Source: Latrodectus hesperus (Eukaryota; Arthropoda; Arachnida; Araneae; Theridiidae). From it: 64,000 nt of DNA. Under the pieces are notes generated by a model. It was not told the origin of the DNA. It ran no database searches and saw only the letters and a program-made list of their open reading frames with translations. The translations under genes and the position numbers were made by a program. Positions within the stretch are counted from its first letter, which is position 1, and each line of letters opens with the position of its first letter. Of the stretch, positions 28,077 to 43,686 are shown in pieces. The stretch lies in contig CM075854.1 of assembly GCA_037975125.1 (NCBI GenBank), positions 69,277,261 through 69,341,260 on the forward strand, read 5' to 3'.

Positions 28077-31000
28077 TGTAAAATATATAATTCTTGCATT
28101 CAATAAAAATAAAATGCATATTATTGGATCTTATCAGCTGATGAGAGAACTACTTCATTCAATCATATTTATAAAGTTTTTGGAAGCACAACCTTATTGC
28201 GAATATATTCTGAAAGTTTGATAGAAGTATAACGAGCATCCTTGAAATAACATTCAAGGAGAAAAACACCATGAGAATTATATTTTCTGTATACTTGGGG
28301 TTTAAATTAATTTGTACTAGTAGAAGCTAAGGTTAAATTAATGTTTGAAAAAGAATGGTAAACGCCCAAATATAGTAGAAGGTCATTTCTTGAACTTATC
28401 TATTATTTATATTCCATTTGATTCATTATAACAGTATTGAGACAAGTGGAGTGTCACAGAGGTAATAGGAGCACATACTTTGAGTTTTTTGTGAGGTTCT
28501 GTGATCTGCAAATGGAAAATAAAAGTGATTCCTAAACATAACCCATCAAAAGTATTAAAAGAATCATCGTTGTAGGATTTCAACATCACTTTGATTAGTT
28601 GTTTTCTTTTCACGTTCCCTTGAATCTTATGTAAACATGGCTTGGACATTCACCTCCTGATCTGGAAAAAAGCGGATATTAAATCTTTAACTCCTCTAAA
28701 GATACTCACGTAAAACTTATGTACCTTTGCAAAGATATTTTAACAATCGATATTTAAAATTCTTCAGATTTTAATTATTTTTATTTGAGTACCAACTTAG
28801 AAATAATATTGCTCAATGTTTTGCGATTAGATAACTTTAGAAAATGTCAACCTAAAATTTCTTCAAATATACTAATAAAATGAACTAACTTTCAGTAAAA
28901 TTTTATGATATTTCTCCAAAATACATAATATTATAAAATATATGAGTTTTGTTCCCTCTCAATTTATGCTGATGTGTGAACAAAGTTCCTGAAAATTTAA
29001 AATGGTGTTGCAGAGAAACAATGAAATAAAATTTTATTTTTGAGTTTACTTCAAAAATTAACTCTTACATCTATTAATTGTTCAAAAATTAATTGTTACA
29101 ATATTCGAAATTAAGATATTTTACACAAGCAGATTGAAATTCTTTTGGTTCTATATATTTTTCTGAAACATTTTCTTTTCGAAATTAAAATTTACAGTGT
29201 CGTACGAGTTTCATTAACTGATGAAAATTTAGTAATTCAGCTAAGACGTAAGCGCCGAACATGAATACAGATTAACAAAAAATTAATGAAAGAAAGTATG
29301 GAATATCTCATCATTTGTGAAACTACATTGGATCAGCTACATTAGTTATATTGGAACATTGTGTAACAAAACAACTATTCCTTTTTCCTGTTACATTACA
29401 ATTTTAAAACATGTTAACTTAAAGTGAGAGCCACTGTAAATTTAAGCATCATTAAAGTGGACTGTGAAACCATTTTAGGTTTCCCATAACTAGTATAGGT
29501 TCTGAGAAATCAGTACCTAAACAGTGCCCTCCGGGTTCCCATAACAACACTTATCCACATGAGCCTAGAGTTGAACAGAAATTGGTATGTAGAGTAGATT
29601 ATAGCAGTATACAAAGCTTCAATCCTATGTTACAGTACACTGTTGAATTCGTGGACATAGTTAAGTTTAATTATCATAAATAAAATCTTTTTAATTCTTT
29701 ATAGACATATTTAAAGCAATCAAATGTATTTGATTACGTAAAAGCAATTTACAATATTATTACCAGATCTAAGAAATTAGTGTACACAGAAATTAGAAAA
29801 GCGATTCTCTATTTCAAATTTTTCATGAAAAAAGTCTATTCACAAAGTAATCATTCAAATTTGTTTTGTTATTTTCTAAAAGTTATCAGATTTATCTCTA
29901 TTTATTGCTACTTTCTTCTTTACTTAAAGTATTTAATTAGCAAAGATTTTCAAAATCAAGGTGGCATAATTATTAAAATTACATTTTTTCGAACTACAAA
30001 TCTAGGTTAGAAAAAATAGTTCTCGTTTTTTTATTATTTTATTTAATTTTTTCCACGTTACTATCCTTTCCCCATTGTACAACTGATGTGGCAGTAATGG
30101 GTAAGTTTTTTTATTCATCTATAGAAATTTGCTTTTAAAATTTATATAATCATGATGGACTTTAAATCAAGTTACAAAATAATTCAAATAAAATACACAT
30201 ATGGAAAAACTAAACATTTTAGATAAATTTTCATTCTTTATTGTTGCGAATTATTTTGAACTTCTAAAAATTCTTTTTACTGTATTTTGATATGTTTACT
30301 ATATAGATAACATTGTCACACAATCCACTTTTAAAAAAGCTCTTAATTTTATTTAATTTTTTCTACAATTTTTAGTCAATACATTTATTGTTCTTTAGTT
30401 GTATTTACAACTTTTATTCATAACGATTGAGGATTAGGCAATTTTTAATGTCACTTGGAATATAGATAATGCTATCCATTTGATAACTTTAAATATTTTT
30501 CAACAAAGATTTTTCAAATGATAACCCAAACGAAAGTAACATTTTAAGAAATAAAATTTATATTTGGAATAAAATGTGAGAATTAAAAAGTTAAAATTCA
30601 TTGTTTTAGTTAAATTAACGATACAATAGTATGCAGGAAAATGATCTTACCTTTAAAAATATATAATGAGCTAAAAATTCAATTTTGCTTAGGAAATCGA
30701 ATTTTACCAGTGAACAAATTCATCAACTAACATCGCCTAGCAACACAAATAATTAAACATGTAAAGACAGGTAAAGGTGTGTCAATATTTTATGAATGTT
30801 AAATGAGACTTTATGAAAGAAAAGCACCTGAATAGGATATAAAATGAGGTCATATTTTATCTTGAAAATAGCAAAAATAAGATGTCTTTATTTAAAGCAA
30901 TTTTGAAGCAGACAAAATTTATAAACAATAACAGCATAACATAAATAGAAGTAAATTTTAAAAAAACGTTATGAATTTTGCTATAAATAATTGAGTAAAA

Positions 31001-33116
31001 ATATAAATATTTGTTATCTTTAAGTGATTTTCATTTATTCAAAACTATTTAATAAGAATCACCAGAAAAGTATAAGCTAAAATTAAAAAATTGTTATTTT
31101 TCATCAAGTCCCTTAAAAAAATTTTTTGAATGTTATTGTACTATTAAAAACAAATATATTATTCCAAATGCATAATTTGTGAAAAAATTTTTAAAAAAAT
31201 GATAAATAAATTCTGCAAGTTTTCATAGAGAACAAATTGCATTATATTTATTATTATTACATTAATCAAGTCACCAATTAGTTTTATTTATTGTGTAGAA
31301 ATATACAATTAAAAAAACTGTGTTCTTGAGAAGAAATAATTACTTCAAATTAAATGAAAAAATAAAACCACTATAACAAATTAACGTGAGTTAAATTTAT
31401 TTGATATATTCTCAGCTATATTTCAGATTCAACTCATGTAATATATCAAAAAAATTCTTGCAATATATATAAATTGTTGGTTTAAAACAGTATATCTGAT
31501 AATGAATTTTATTTTTTATTTAAAATCTACAAAAACTTTTTCTTTCGCCATAAATAAAGAATATCCAAAAAAGATTCTTTGCAAAGCTTTCAGTAATAAC
31601 GTAATAATTAATAATATACTTACTACAGTGAATAAGTATGAAATACATTTTTACAATAATATTATATTAATAATATTATTTTAATAAATGTTTTTAGTTT
31701 TTGGAATTTTGAATATTTATGTGAAACAAATATTACAAGCCTCCAATTATATTTTTAATTACATTGTATAAGAAACATTAGTTTAATACCATATTAAATC
31801 TGTATACTATATTATATAATTTGCATTTATAGTTATACAGAATGATTGTCTTTAACTCAATTATATATATTGTCTTAATTTAAAATACATAATTTTTAAT
31901 ACATGTTCATATATTTTACACCATTTTCAAACATATATATTTTTTAAAAAGCCAAATATATGATTTATTTATATGAAAAAATATTTGTAAATAGCACTGA
32001 GTTTAAAAATAAATAACTTATAATCATTCTACCAGTTTTTATAGCTCCAAGCAATCAACCCCATAATGATTTAACGACAAATTTAAATGAATTTTTTAAT
32101 GTGTGTGGAGAAGAGACTTCCAAAAAACTTTGTCTTTGAAATGATTTAAGGAAATGTATTCTAAAACAAATGCATTGCTTATCAGGAAAAATGATTAAGT
32201 CTTTGTAACCCTAAAAATTTCAAAACCAAGAAATAAATTAACAAAAATTCAATTTTTTTACTTAAAACAAAATATGTAGTTATTAAATTAATATAATTGA
32301 ATACCTATCTTCCATTTATTAATTTTCTAGTATTAATATTAATAAACTTCTATTGCCTAAATGTTCAATGTTTTCAATTCACTAACTTATATTTATCAAC
32401 CTAAAGACTTGGAAATCTCGCGATTGACACTTGCTTAACATTTCCTTCATTTCTTTTTATAACTAAAATCTTTCACGTTATATAATAACTAATAAACAAT
32501 TATTAATTTAGAATATTTTCGTTGTGTTTGAGTTTTTATAAGTTCTAAAGTATTGTCGCAAGAAGTCTACAAAATTTGGAATAGGGTTTCTTATAAAAAT
32601 GACTCATGCTTCATTTTAAAATTTAAAATATTTTCCATGTGTAAAATTTTTTATAAAATTTAAAAAAGTAACAAAAAATCTATAAAATTTTAAATAGTTA
32701 TTCAATGTAATGATTATAAATTATGCTCTTAAGAAAAAAAAAGCCTTTTTTATTCTTTCAATTTGAGTTGTTAAGAATATATTGAATATCCTTTAATTTT
32801 TATAGCAACATAAATTTTTATCAATATAAGTTCCCAATATTTATAAACAAATATTTTATGTAAAAAAACTATTTATTTATAGATAACACTTTGCAAATTT
32901 AAACATTTAAACTTTTTAAAAAATTGCTATAATTTTTTTGCGATATTCTCAATAATTTTTGGGTTTCGTACTTTTATTGAAATAGAAAATTTTACACAAG
33001 GCAATTATTTTATAAAAAAAATAAGTAATTTTAATTCCTTATTCTGTCGACAAAATTATTAATTAAACTATGCAATTGTCCCCAAAATTCTTCTGTCACT
33101 CATTAAAAATAAAAGG
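28077..33116. other. AT-rich spacer
   Basis: Five kilobases of AT-rich DNA. A slightly more complex patch at 28400-28670 carries an 80-codon minus-strand frame I do not recognise. Another at about 29440-29640 has two related CCCATAAC blocks. Neither supports a gene call. Confidence 0.5.
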
Positions 33117-33185
33117 TAAACAAAAAAGTTAATGTCGTTTTTAATGACCCAAAAAAACATGACCTACAGAGAGTGTAGCCTATTG

Positions 33186-33796
33186 TTAGCACTCGAAGTA
33201 AACACCATCGGCATCCACCACTTTCTGCAAACAGGTCACCAATTGTGCAATCGCCTTGCGGTAAAACTCAGGGGTTCTGGGCGCAAAAAAGTCCGTGAGT
33301 GATTGGCACAAGTCAGCTTCATTGGTGATGGATTTTCCGCGAAGATGATTGTCCAGGGAATGGAAGAGGTGGTAATCTGATGGTGCAAGGTCAGATGAGT
33401 AAAGAGGACAGAACTAAATCTCCTAACTAAGTGACTATATGATATTCTTGGCCATCCGCGTGACATGCGTCCTCGCGTTATCGGCCAAGAACAGTATACC
33501 TTGGCGATTAACCACTGCTGACTCCTTCTGTTGCAATACCTGCGAGTACAAGTGCTTAGCCAGTTGGTCGCAACTCATAGTGAACCACTTGACCACTAGT
33601 CCACCAGACACTAGCTTCAACAAAGGGGACAAATCTCCCGATCTGAATTTGAGAAACCAATGTCTTGCCGTATGTTCATTCACAGCACTACTCACTTATG
33701 CTTGACATATTCGGCGACGTGATGCAGCAGCTGATAATCCCACTTTTATGTCGTAAAGGAAACACCACCGAACGAGTTCTCTTTCAAAATGTCCAT
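33186..33796 (-). pseudogene. mariner transposase, internally deleted
   Basis: The start is ATG at 33796 (MDILKE). AVNEHTARHWFLKFRSGD (about 33640-33690) belongs to the N-terminal DNA-binding domain. It is joined directly to the VSGGLVVKWFTMS region, which lies after the first catalytic aspartate in copy 1. The second aspartate is in LFLADNARTHVTR and the third in SSDLAPSDYHLF, separated by a frame change near 33435. The C-terminus has FYRKAIAQLV and DADGVYFE, ending at the stop near 33186. The deletion removes the second helix-turn-helix and the first catalytic residue, so no transposase activity is possible. Non-autonomous derivatives of this kind often arise by interrupted gap repair after excision. 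Confidence 0.8.
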
Positions 33797-33841
33797 TTCT
33801 CTTCTCTACTGTATGAGATTGATGAGTGTGCGCGGTGGACC

Positions 33842-33853
33842 TGCTTTTATAAC
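33842..33853 (-). promoter_or_regulatory. TATA-box-like promoter of mariner copy 2
   Basis: On the minus strand TATAAAAGCAGG lies about 50 bp upstream of the transposase start codon. A TCATCA initiator-like sequence lies about 27 bp downstream of it. The spacing fits an RNA polymerase II core promoter. Only one copy shows it clearly. Confidence 0.35.
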
Positions 33854-33962
33854 GACTAATATTCCTACTCTAGACTAATTGGTGTCTCAACCACACAATA
33901 CACTAATTTGCATACTTATTCTCACTTCATTCAATGGCAATGCCAAAAAAGCAAAAAATGTA

Positions 33963-38275
<4,313 letters not shown>

Positions 38276-38311
38276 AAAAAAAAAAAAAATAAAATAAAAA
38301 AATAAAAAAAA
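38276..38311 (+). repeat. A-rich tract, possible retroposon tail
   Basis: A run of A with scattered T, of the (AAAAT)n kind. It could be the poly(A) tail of an unrecognised plus-strand retroposon to its left. It is not the tail of the neighbouring minus-strand RT relic, which would need T on this strand. Confidence 0.35.
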
Positions 38312-39050
38312 CTCCAATTCACAGTATCTAACTTTGGCCTTCTCTGAGTCTAGATCCAATGGGGACCCCTAAAGGAGTCTTCTAGTGTTGTCGTACTTAT
38401 CTCCATTTTCTCAACATGACCAACTCAACATGGACTTCCTTTTTTTTTATATCTGTATCTATAAATGATTCTTTGAAACAATTTATTTATTTATTTTTAC
38501 TCTCCATTCGTTCGTTTTTACATACTGCTCTAAGAGTTTTTTTCTCAAAATCTTTCTTCTATGCTCTTAGCAACTTTACATTTTCTCCTTGTCTCTGTCA
38601 TATAGAGCCATACAAAATAAACTTAATAATAGCTTCATACAAAAGAATCTTTGGTTAAATACAATATTCTTAACAACTTCTGTGTAATGCGTGATAGCAA
38701 CGTTTCTTGCTTCCATTTATCCTCTGGTATCGAGAAGCATTTCATTTTGGTTATTATTGTGAACATCCAGGTATTTGAATTCTCGCATATCTTGCACTCA
38801 TTTATTTAAATTTTGCAATATTAGCCGATACACGTATTTGCTTTGAGGAAAATAGCTGTTCTGAAGCAATCGCAAAATACAACCTGATTCTTAGTCAGTA
38901 GAACCATATCATCCCTAAAAACTAAACACTGACAGGTTATGTTACATATTCTACCATCTGCGTACAGCTTAGTTTTTCTCATCACGTATTCTAAGCACAA
39001 ATGTGTTAAGCAGATAAACAGAGAATCTTCTGTCACATATCTCACTTAAT
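38312..39050 (-). pseudogene. Decayed RTE-like LINE reverse transcriptase, C-terminal half
   Basis: Minus-strand translation, with several stops, follows the usual C-terminal half of an RTE/craft-like RT. LCLEYVMRKTKLYADGRI leads into the catalytic block CLVFRDDMVLLTKN (about 38880-38990), where the normal F/YADD has become FRDD. EFKYLDVHNNNQNE follows (about 38750-38790), then EHRRKILRK, NEWRVK, and GVPIGSRLREG near the 3' end (about 38350). The N-terminal RT and the endonuclease are missing. Many stops and the changed catalytic motif make it long dead. Family assignment is from motif order, by memory. Confidence 0.65.
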
Positions 39051-39189
39051 TTCAAGGAATTCAGTTGTACTATTTTACATTTTGACAAATATGATGGAGT
39101 TTATCAGCATTAATGTAATTAGATTTCTAAGTTTATGATGTATTTTAATTTCTTTCAAAATCAAAAACAAACTTTTTCTACATGCATAC

Positions 39190-39475
39190 TCCGATTGCAC
39201 GCATGTTTTTACACCATGTAATGAACAGCCTGACTGCCCATCGCCATTTTATAAGTGTTTTATATACAATACGCACTATAGAGTTTTTGCAGAACATTTT
39301 ATTAATAGCTCACCGTATTCACGCAGGGAAGGAGCCTGTTAAACTCTACAACACGTACCCCAACAAATGTGGATGGAGAAAATAGAAAAGCAAAAGTAAC
39401 TTCCGGTTGCTCTACCGTATTAGAATCGAACACTATTACGAAGGACGCAATCCTATCACAATGCCATGGTGAGCA
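39190..39475 (-). repeat. Possible tRNA-derived SINE (minus strand)
   Basis: On the minus strand a B-box-like GTGTTCGATTCTA lies at 39421-39433, with a weak A-box-like stretch about 33 bp upstream. A more complex body follows down to about 39190 (GGGGTACGTGTTG, GGCTCCTTCCCTGCG). The A box is poor, and there is no tail or target duplication I can point to. Confidence 0.3.
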
Positions 39476-42400
39476 TATTCTTCGATGTTGCGTTAGAAAA
39501 TTTTCAAAATTTCTTTACCTACTTGAAATTAGCAAGCTATTCACACAATAAATATAACAAGAAACTAATTCACAAAAAAACGTTAAAAAGCTTTCCGCTG
39601 TTGAGCTATCCATTACAAGCACCTTTTAAAACAATATTTAAGATTAATTTTATTATTTTGAGTAAACATACCTTAGTCGCAAAATCAAAATACATGAGTT
39701 TGTTCAAAATATTTTGACATACAGTTTTAAAAATGCTTCACTAATATTTAGAGATGCAATAAAAAGCATAATGCCTTTCAAAATTTATGTTTTTTTTAAT
39801 GGATTGCACCCGATATTGTGAACATTGCATGCAAACAATATAACTATAACAATTATGTTAATAGAATTTGCATTTATTACAATATATCAATTATGCTTGA
39901 AATAAAAAACTGTGTATGGGCTATGTTTATAGAACTGTGTATGGCTACAACTATGTTTAATCGTCTAGGCAGAACAGATGACATTTACATTGTGGGAAAT
40001 GATCTGTACAGCGATAACGCATACACACACGATTTTTTGTGTTATCTCAAAGTGCAGCCAGGATAATCATAAATTTATCAGACTAAAACAACTAAACAGT
40101 ATCGCTGGTGTAGGATCCAAATATATAATCTAATCATATCAAATAGTAAGTGTAGTGTAAATCATAGAGACTATAAAAAATGAAAAAAAAATGAATATGA
40201 GCAATGTAGTTAGAATTTTTTAATACTATTGAAAAATTATTATTTGAAAGCGCAGTAAGTTATATCGAAGATTTTTATTGAAGGTCAAAACTGACACTCA
40301 AAGTTTTTGATAACTAACATGATATATTCATTCTTGTGCTGCCTTTAATAATGTAATGTCGTTAGTGAAAATATCTTTAAACAATTATCTTTCAGAACAT
40401 TTGTAAAGGAAAATTCCGGTAAAAAAAATCCTAATATCGTATGTATTTTCCCTTTACAGAAATATAGAAAATTTTTCTTCAGAAATATTTTTTCATGTAA
40501 TTCCTCTTAAAATCTTTCAAATTTAAAAAATTTAAGATATTATTTTTGTGCATGTAATCAAACATTTCTAATTTTGGGATCGAAGACAAGATAGGGCAAA
40601 CCTAATATATTAACAAATGAATTATAAATTATTAATATTAAATATTTGTTTTTATTTGAAAGTGTGCTAACTCCGGAATTGCGGAGAGTTTCTTTTATTG
40701 CTTCAGTACAGCACTTCATTATAATTAGAAGATACTAACATACTAATCTCTAATCTAAATATTCAATAAAATCTAATAAAATACATTTATTTGATTTTTC
40801 TTCGAAAATAACAGCTTAAAGTAGGTTATATTGGATTGTATGTGACTTTTAAACATAAAAAGGGGGATTATTAAAAAAGGGAGCAAAAGTTTAAATTTTT
40901 TTGGGCGTGATTAATGTGTATTAACAATTATGCTTAGTGTAATTATCAAAATATTATTACAAATTTAAGCTTAAATGTAAACTGTGAAATAAAGCTATGA
41001 AATTATTTCTTACAAATAATTATTTAAAATATTGAAAGGAATTTATAAATTTTTTAACTTGACAGTAGTAATTTATCTCAACTTAGTTTCACCATAATTT
41101 TGGCTTGCTAGAAACCAAAATAAGCAATAATTAATTTAATTTCATCTAAAAGTTATTAAAGAGATTTCACTAAACGAAATAAAAAATTTTCCCTACATTT
41201 TTATAATAACTCATGTTTAAATGTAACTCAAACTGAAACATAAATTTAAATAGATATACAAAAGCTAAATCAATTAAATTTAACTGAAATACAATTTTTA
41301 AATTTTATAATATGTAACTGTGCAAAATTAAATCCAATTCCTACAAAATAAACCAAAATTAAATTCATTTCTCATAAAATATATTTTACTGCAACATTTA
41401 TATTGAAACGCATTTGTGTGTCAAATATTAAAAATAAATGCATGAAATTAAAAGTTCGTTTAATTAAATATGAACTTTTAATATGAATTTTTTTTAAAAA
41501 AATTGTATCTTGATGTCCATTGCCTGATGTTAGCGTGTGTTAATGAAACATATACTTCGCTACAACACGAAGACCATTATTGTGTATTGATTGCTACTGA
41601 ATGAACAGAAAAATCAAACCCTATGCCATATTTGTTGTATCATTCAAAAGGAAGAATTGATCGATTTACTCAAATATTGTTTTCCGATTATTTTACTTGG
41701 TATCCAGAGCAAAACCGATTCTTTGACATATTCATTGAAAAACATATAAAATTTCGCTAAGGATATCACTGAAACCTTAACAAAGAACACAAAATAAATG
41801 CCTAAAATTTTGTCTTTGTATTGTAATTAAGTTTATGTAGTTTGAAAAAATTTATCCATAATTTAAACCTAAATTTGAGAGATTTTAGTTTATTGGAACC
41901 TTAATATTACTATTCATTTATTAAAAAAATATATGAGAAATGAAAGTAACCAAATTACTTGATGGATTAAATGTTGTATTTGTGCAAGTCAAAGTTAAAG
42001 AGTTCATTATTTGTTTGCACTTTTAATCTCAAAATTTTGCCATTTAATATAAATGAATTTTTGTTAACTATTATTTTATTAAATTTTAAAATGCGATACA
42101 TTTTTTATTCGGTTTAATTAAAAATCACTGTTTTTTTATCAATTGTCAGATTTTATCCTAAAAGAGAAATATTGAAAATAAGCTTAAATAACATTAAAAA
42201 TAAATTGAATTAGCTCAAATTTGATTGATATAATACTTTGGTCATAAACTTGTCACGATTATGAAATCACGAAACTCATTTATCATTTTTTAACACAATT
42301 GCTTACTAAATTATGCATTAGTGCTTCTAGAAACTACATCCCCATGAATGAATCATGCAAATTAAATAAAACTTGCAGTAAATGCAAAGCATGTTAGAAA

Positions 42401-42542
42401 ATATATAAATAATGGGAAAGAAAAACCTGATCAAGATAGCTGTGCTGAGCAACAATTTTTATGCTTCCAAGTGAATCAATATAAAAAATACTATGAGTGT
42501 GTTTTTGAAACGTGCATATCGTTGTTTGACTGTTTAAAGTCA

Positions 42543-42543
<1 letters not shown>
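39476..42543. other. AT-rich spacer
   Basis: AT-rich DNA with small complex patches near 39930-40080 (ACTGTGTATGGCT repeated at about 39909 and 39933) and 41500-41620. I see no gene. Confidence 0.5.

Positions 42544-42613
<70 letters not shown>
42544..42613. repeat. (TA)n array, 70 bp
   Basis: A pure TA array directly before the foldback repeat. Confidence 0.97.
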
Positions 42614-42616
<3 letters not shown>

Positions 42617-42618
42617 AT

Positions 42619-42764
42619 AGTTCATTTTTATAAAATTAATCAAAAATCAAATTGAGAATAATAATCAAATACTAGACGGAAAATAGAATTTGATTATTAT
42701 TCTCCATCTAGTATTTGATTATTATTCTCAATTTGGTTTTTGATTAATTTTATAAAAATGTACT
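42619..42764. repeat. Long inverted repeat, 58-bp arms
   Basis: Arms 42619-42676 and 42707-42764 are reverse complements at 56 of 58 positions with a 30-nt loop. The loop holds TTTGATTATTATTCTC, which occurs again in the right arm (42690-42705 and 42714-42729). One arm recurs in the repeat copy at 49711-49757. It can form a strong hairpin or cruciform. Confidence 0.9.
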
Positions 42765-43366
<602 letters not shown>

Positions 43367-43378
43367 TGTTCCACATTG
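43367..43378. repeat. Target-site duplication, third copy
   Basis: TGTTCCACATTG, the 3'-side copy of the target sequence that flanks the SINE. Identical to 43674-43685 and 47728-47739. Confidence 0.85.
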
Positions 43379-43673
43379 CTGTTGCACCAGCAGACTTACC
43401 CGTACCTAGCCTTGTGTTGGGCTCTACCAGTTAGATAGAAGAAGCCGCGTGGATCTTCAGGATGTTGAAGCAGGGACCAAGAAGAAGACTCCTAATACTT
43501 GGCCTGCCATCCCAGAGGAATCATTTCACCTGGAGGACATTGCGTCCACGCCCAATTTCAACGTGCTCCAACCGCCTTTAACGAACACACCGGATCTTCG
43601 GTTAAACTGGGCTTCAAACTCACTTGCTTCCGCTAATGAGAACGACGTCCCACCAACCAGGCCACCAATGCCT
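43379..43673 (-). mobile_element. tRNA-derived SINE, family 1, copy 2, inserted beside the LINE
   Basis: On the minus strand the head has an A-box-like TGGTGGCCTGGTTGGTGGG (about 43650-43668) and a slightly decayed B box AGTTTGAAGCC (about 43611-43622). The body carries the family block ATGTCCTCCAGGTGAAATG. The tail CTGGTAGAGCC...GGCTAGGTAC...TCTGCTGGTG (43385-43436) matches the LINE's own 3' end. The hairpin stem AGCC/GGCT is at 43408-43423. A 12-bp target duplication flanks the element at 43367-43378 and 43674-43685. Length is 295 bp. Confidence 0.85.
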
Positions 43674-43686
43674 TGTTCCACATTGT
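43674..43686. repeat. Target-site duplication, middle copy
   Basis: TGTTCCACATTGT lies between the SINE 5' end and the LINE 3' end. It is shared by both insertions: 13 of 13 with 47728-47740, and 12 of 13 with 43367-43379. Confidence 0.88.

Larger units (their letters stand above)
33119..33960 (-). mobile_element. Internally deleted mariner element (copy 2), about 840 bp
   Basis: Same family as the copy at 27-28 kb, in the opposite orientation. TA dinucleotides at 33117-33118 and 33961-33962 flank candidate degraded terminal repeats. Compared with copy 1, about 390 bp corresponding to 27163-27555 are missing, with the join near 33620-33640. The 5' leader, start codon, first helix-turn-helix, second and third catalytic regions and 3' end remain. 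Exact termini are uncertain because the inverted repeats are poor. Confidence 0.7.

Noticed and set aside
28407..28649. 80-codon minus-strand frame
   Set aside because: No recognisable motif; the length is within chance for this amount of sequence.
38276..38311. A-rich tract as the tail of the RTE-like relic
   Set aside because: The strand is wrong: the relic is on the minus strand and its tail would be T-rich on the plus strand.
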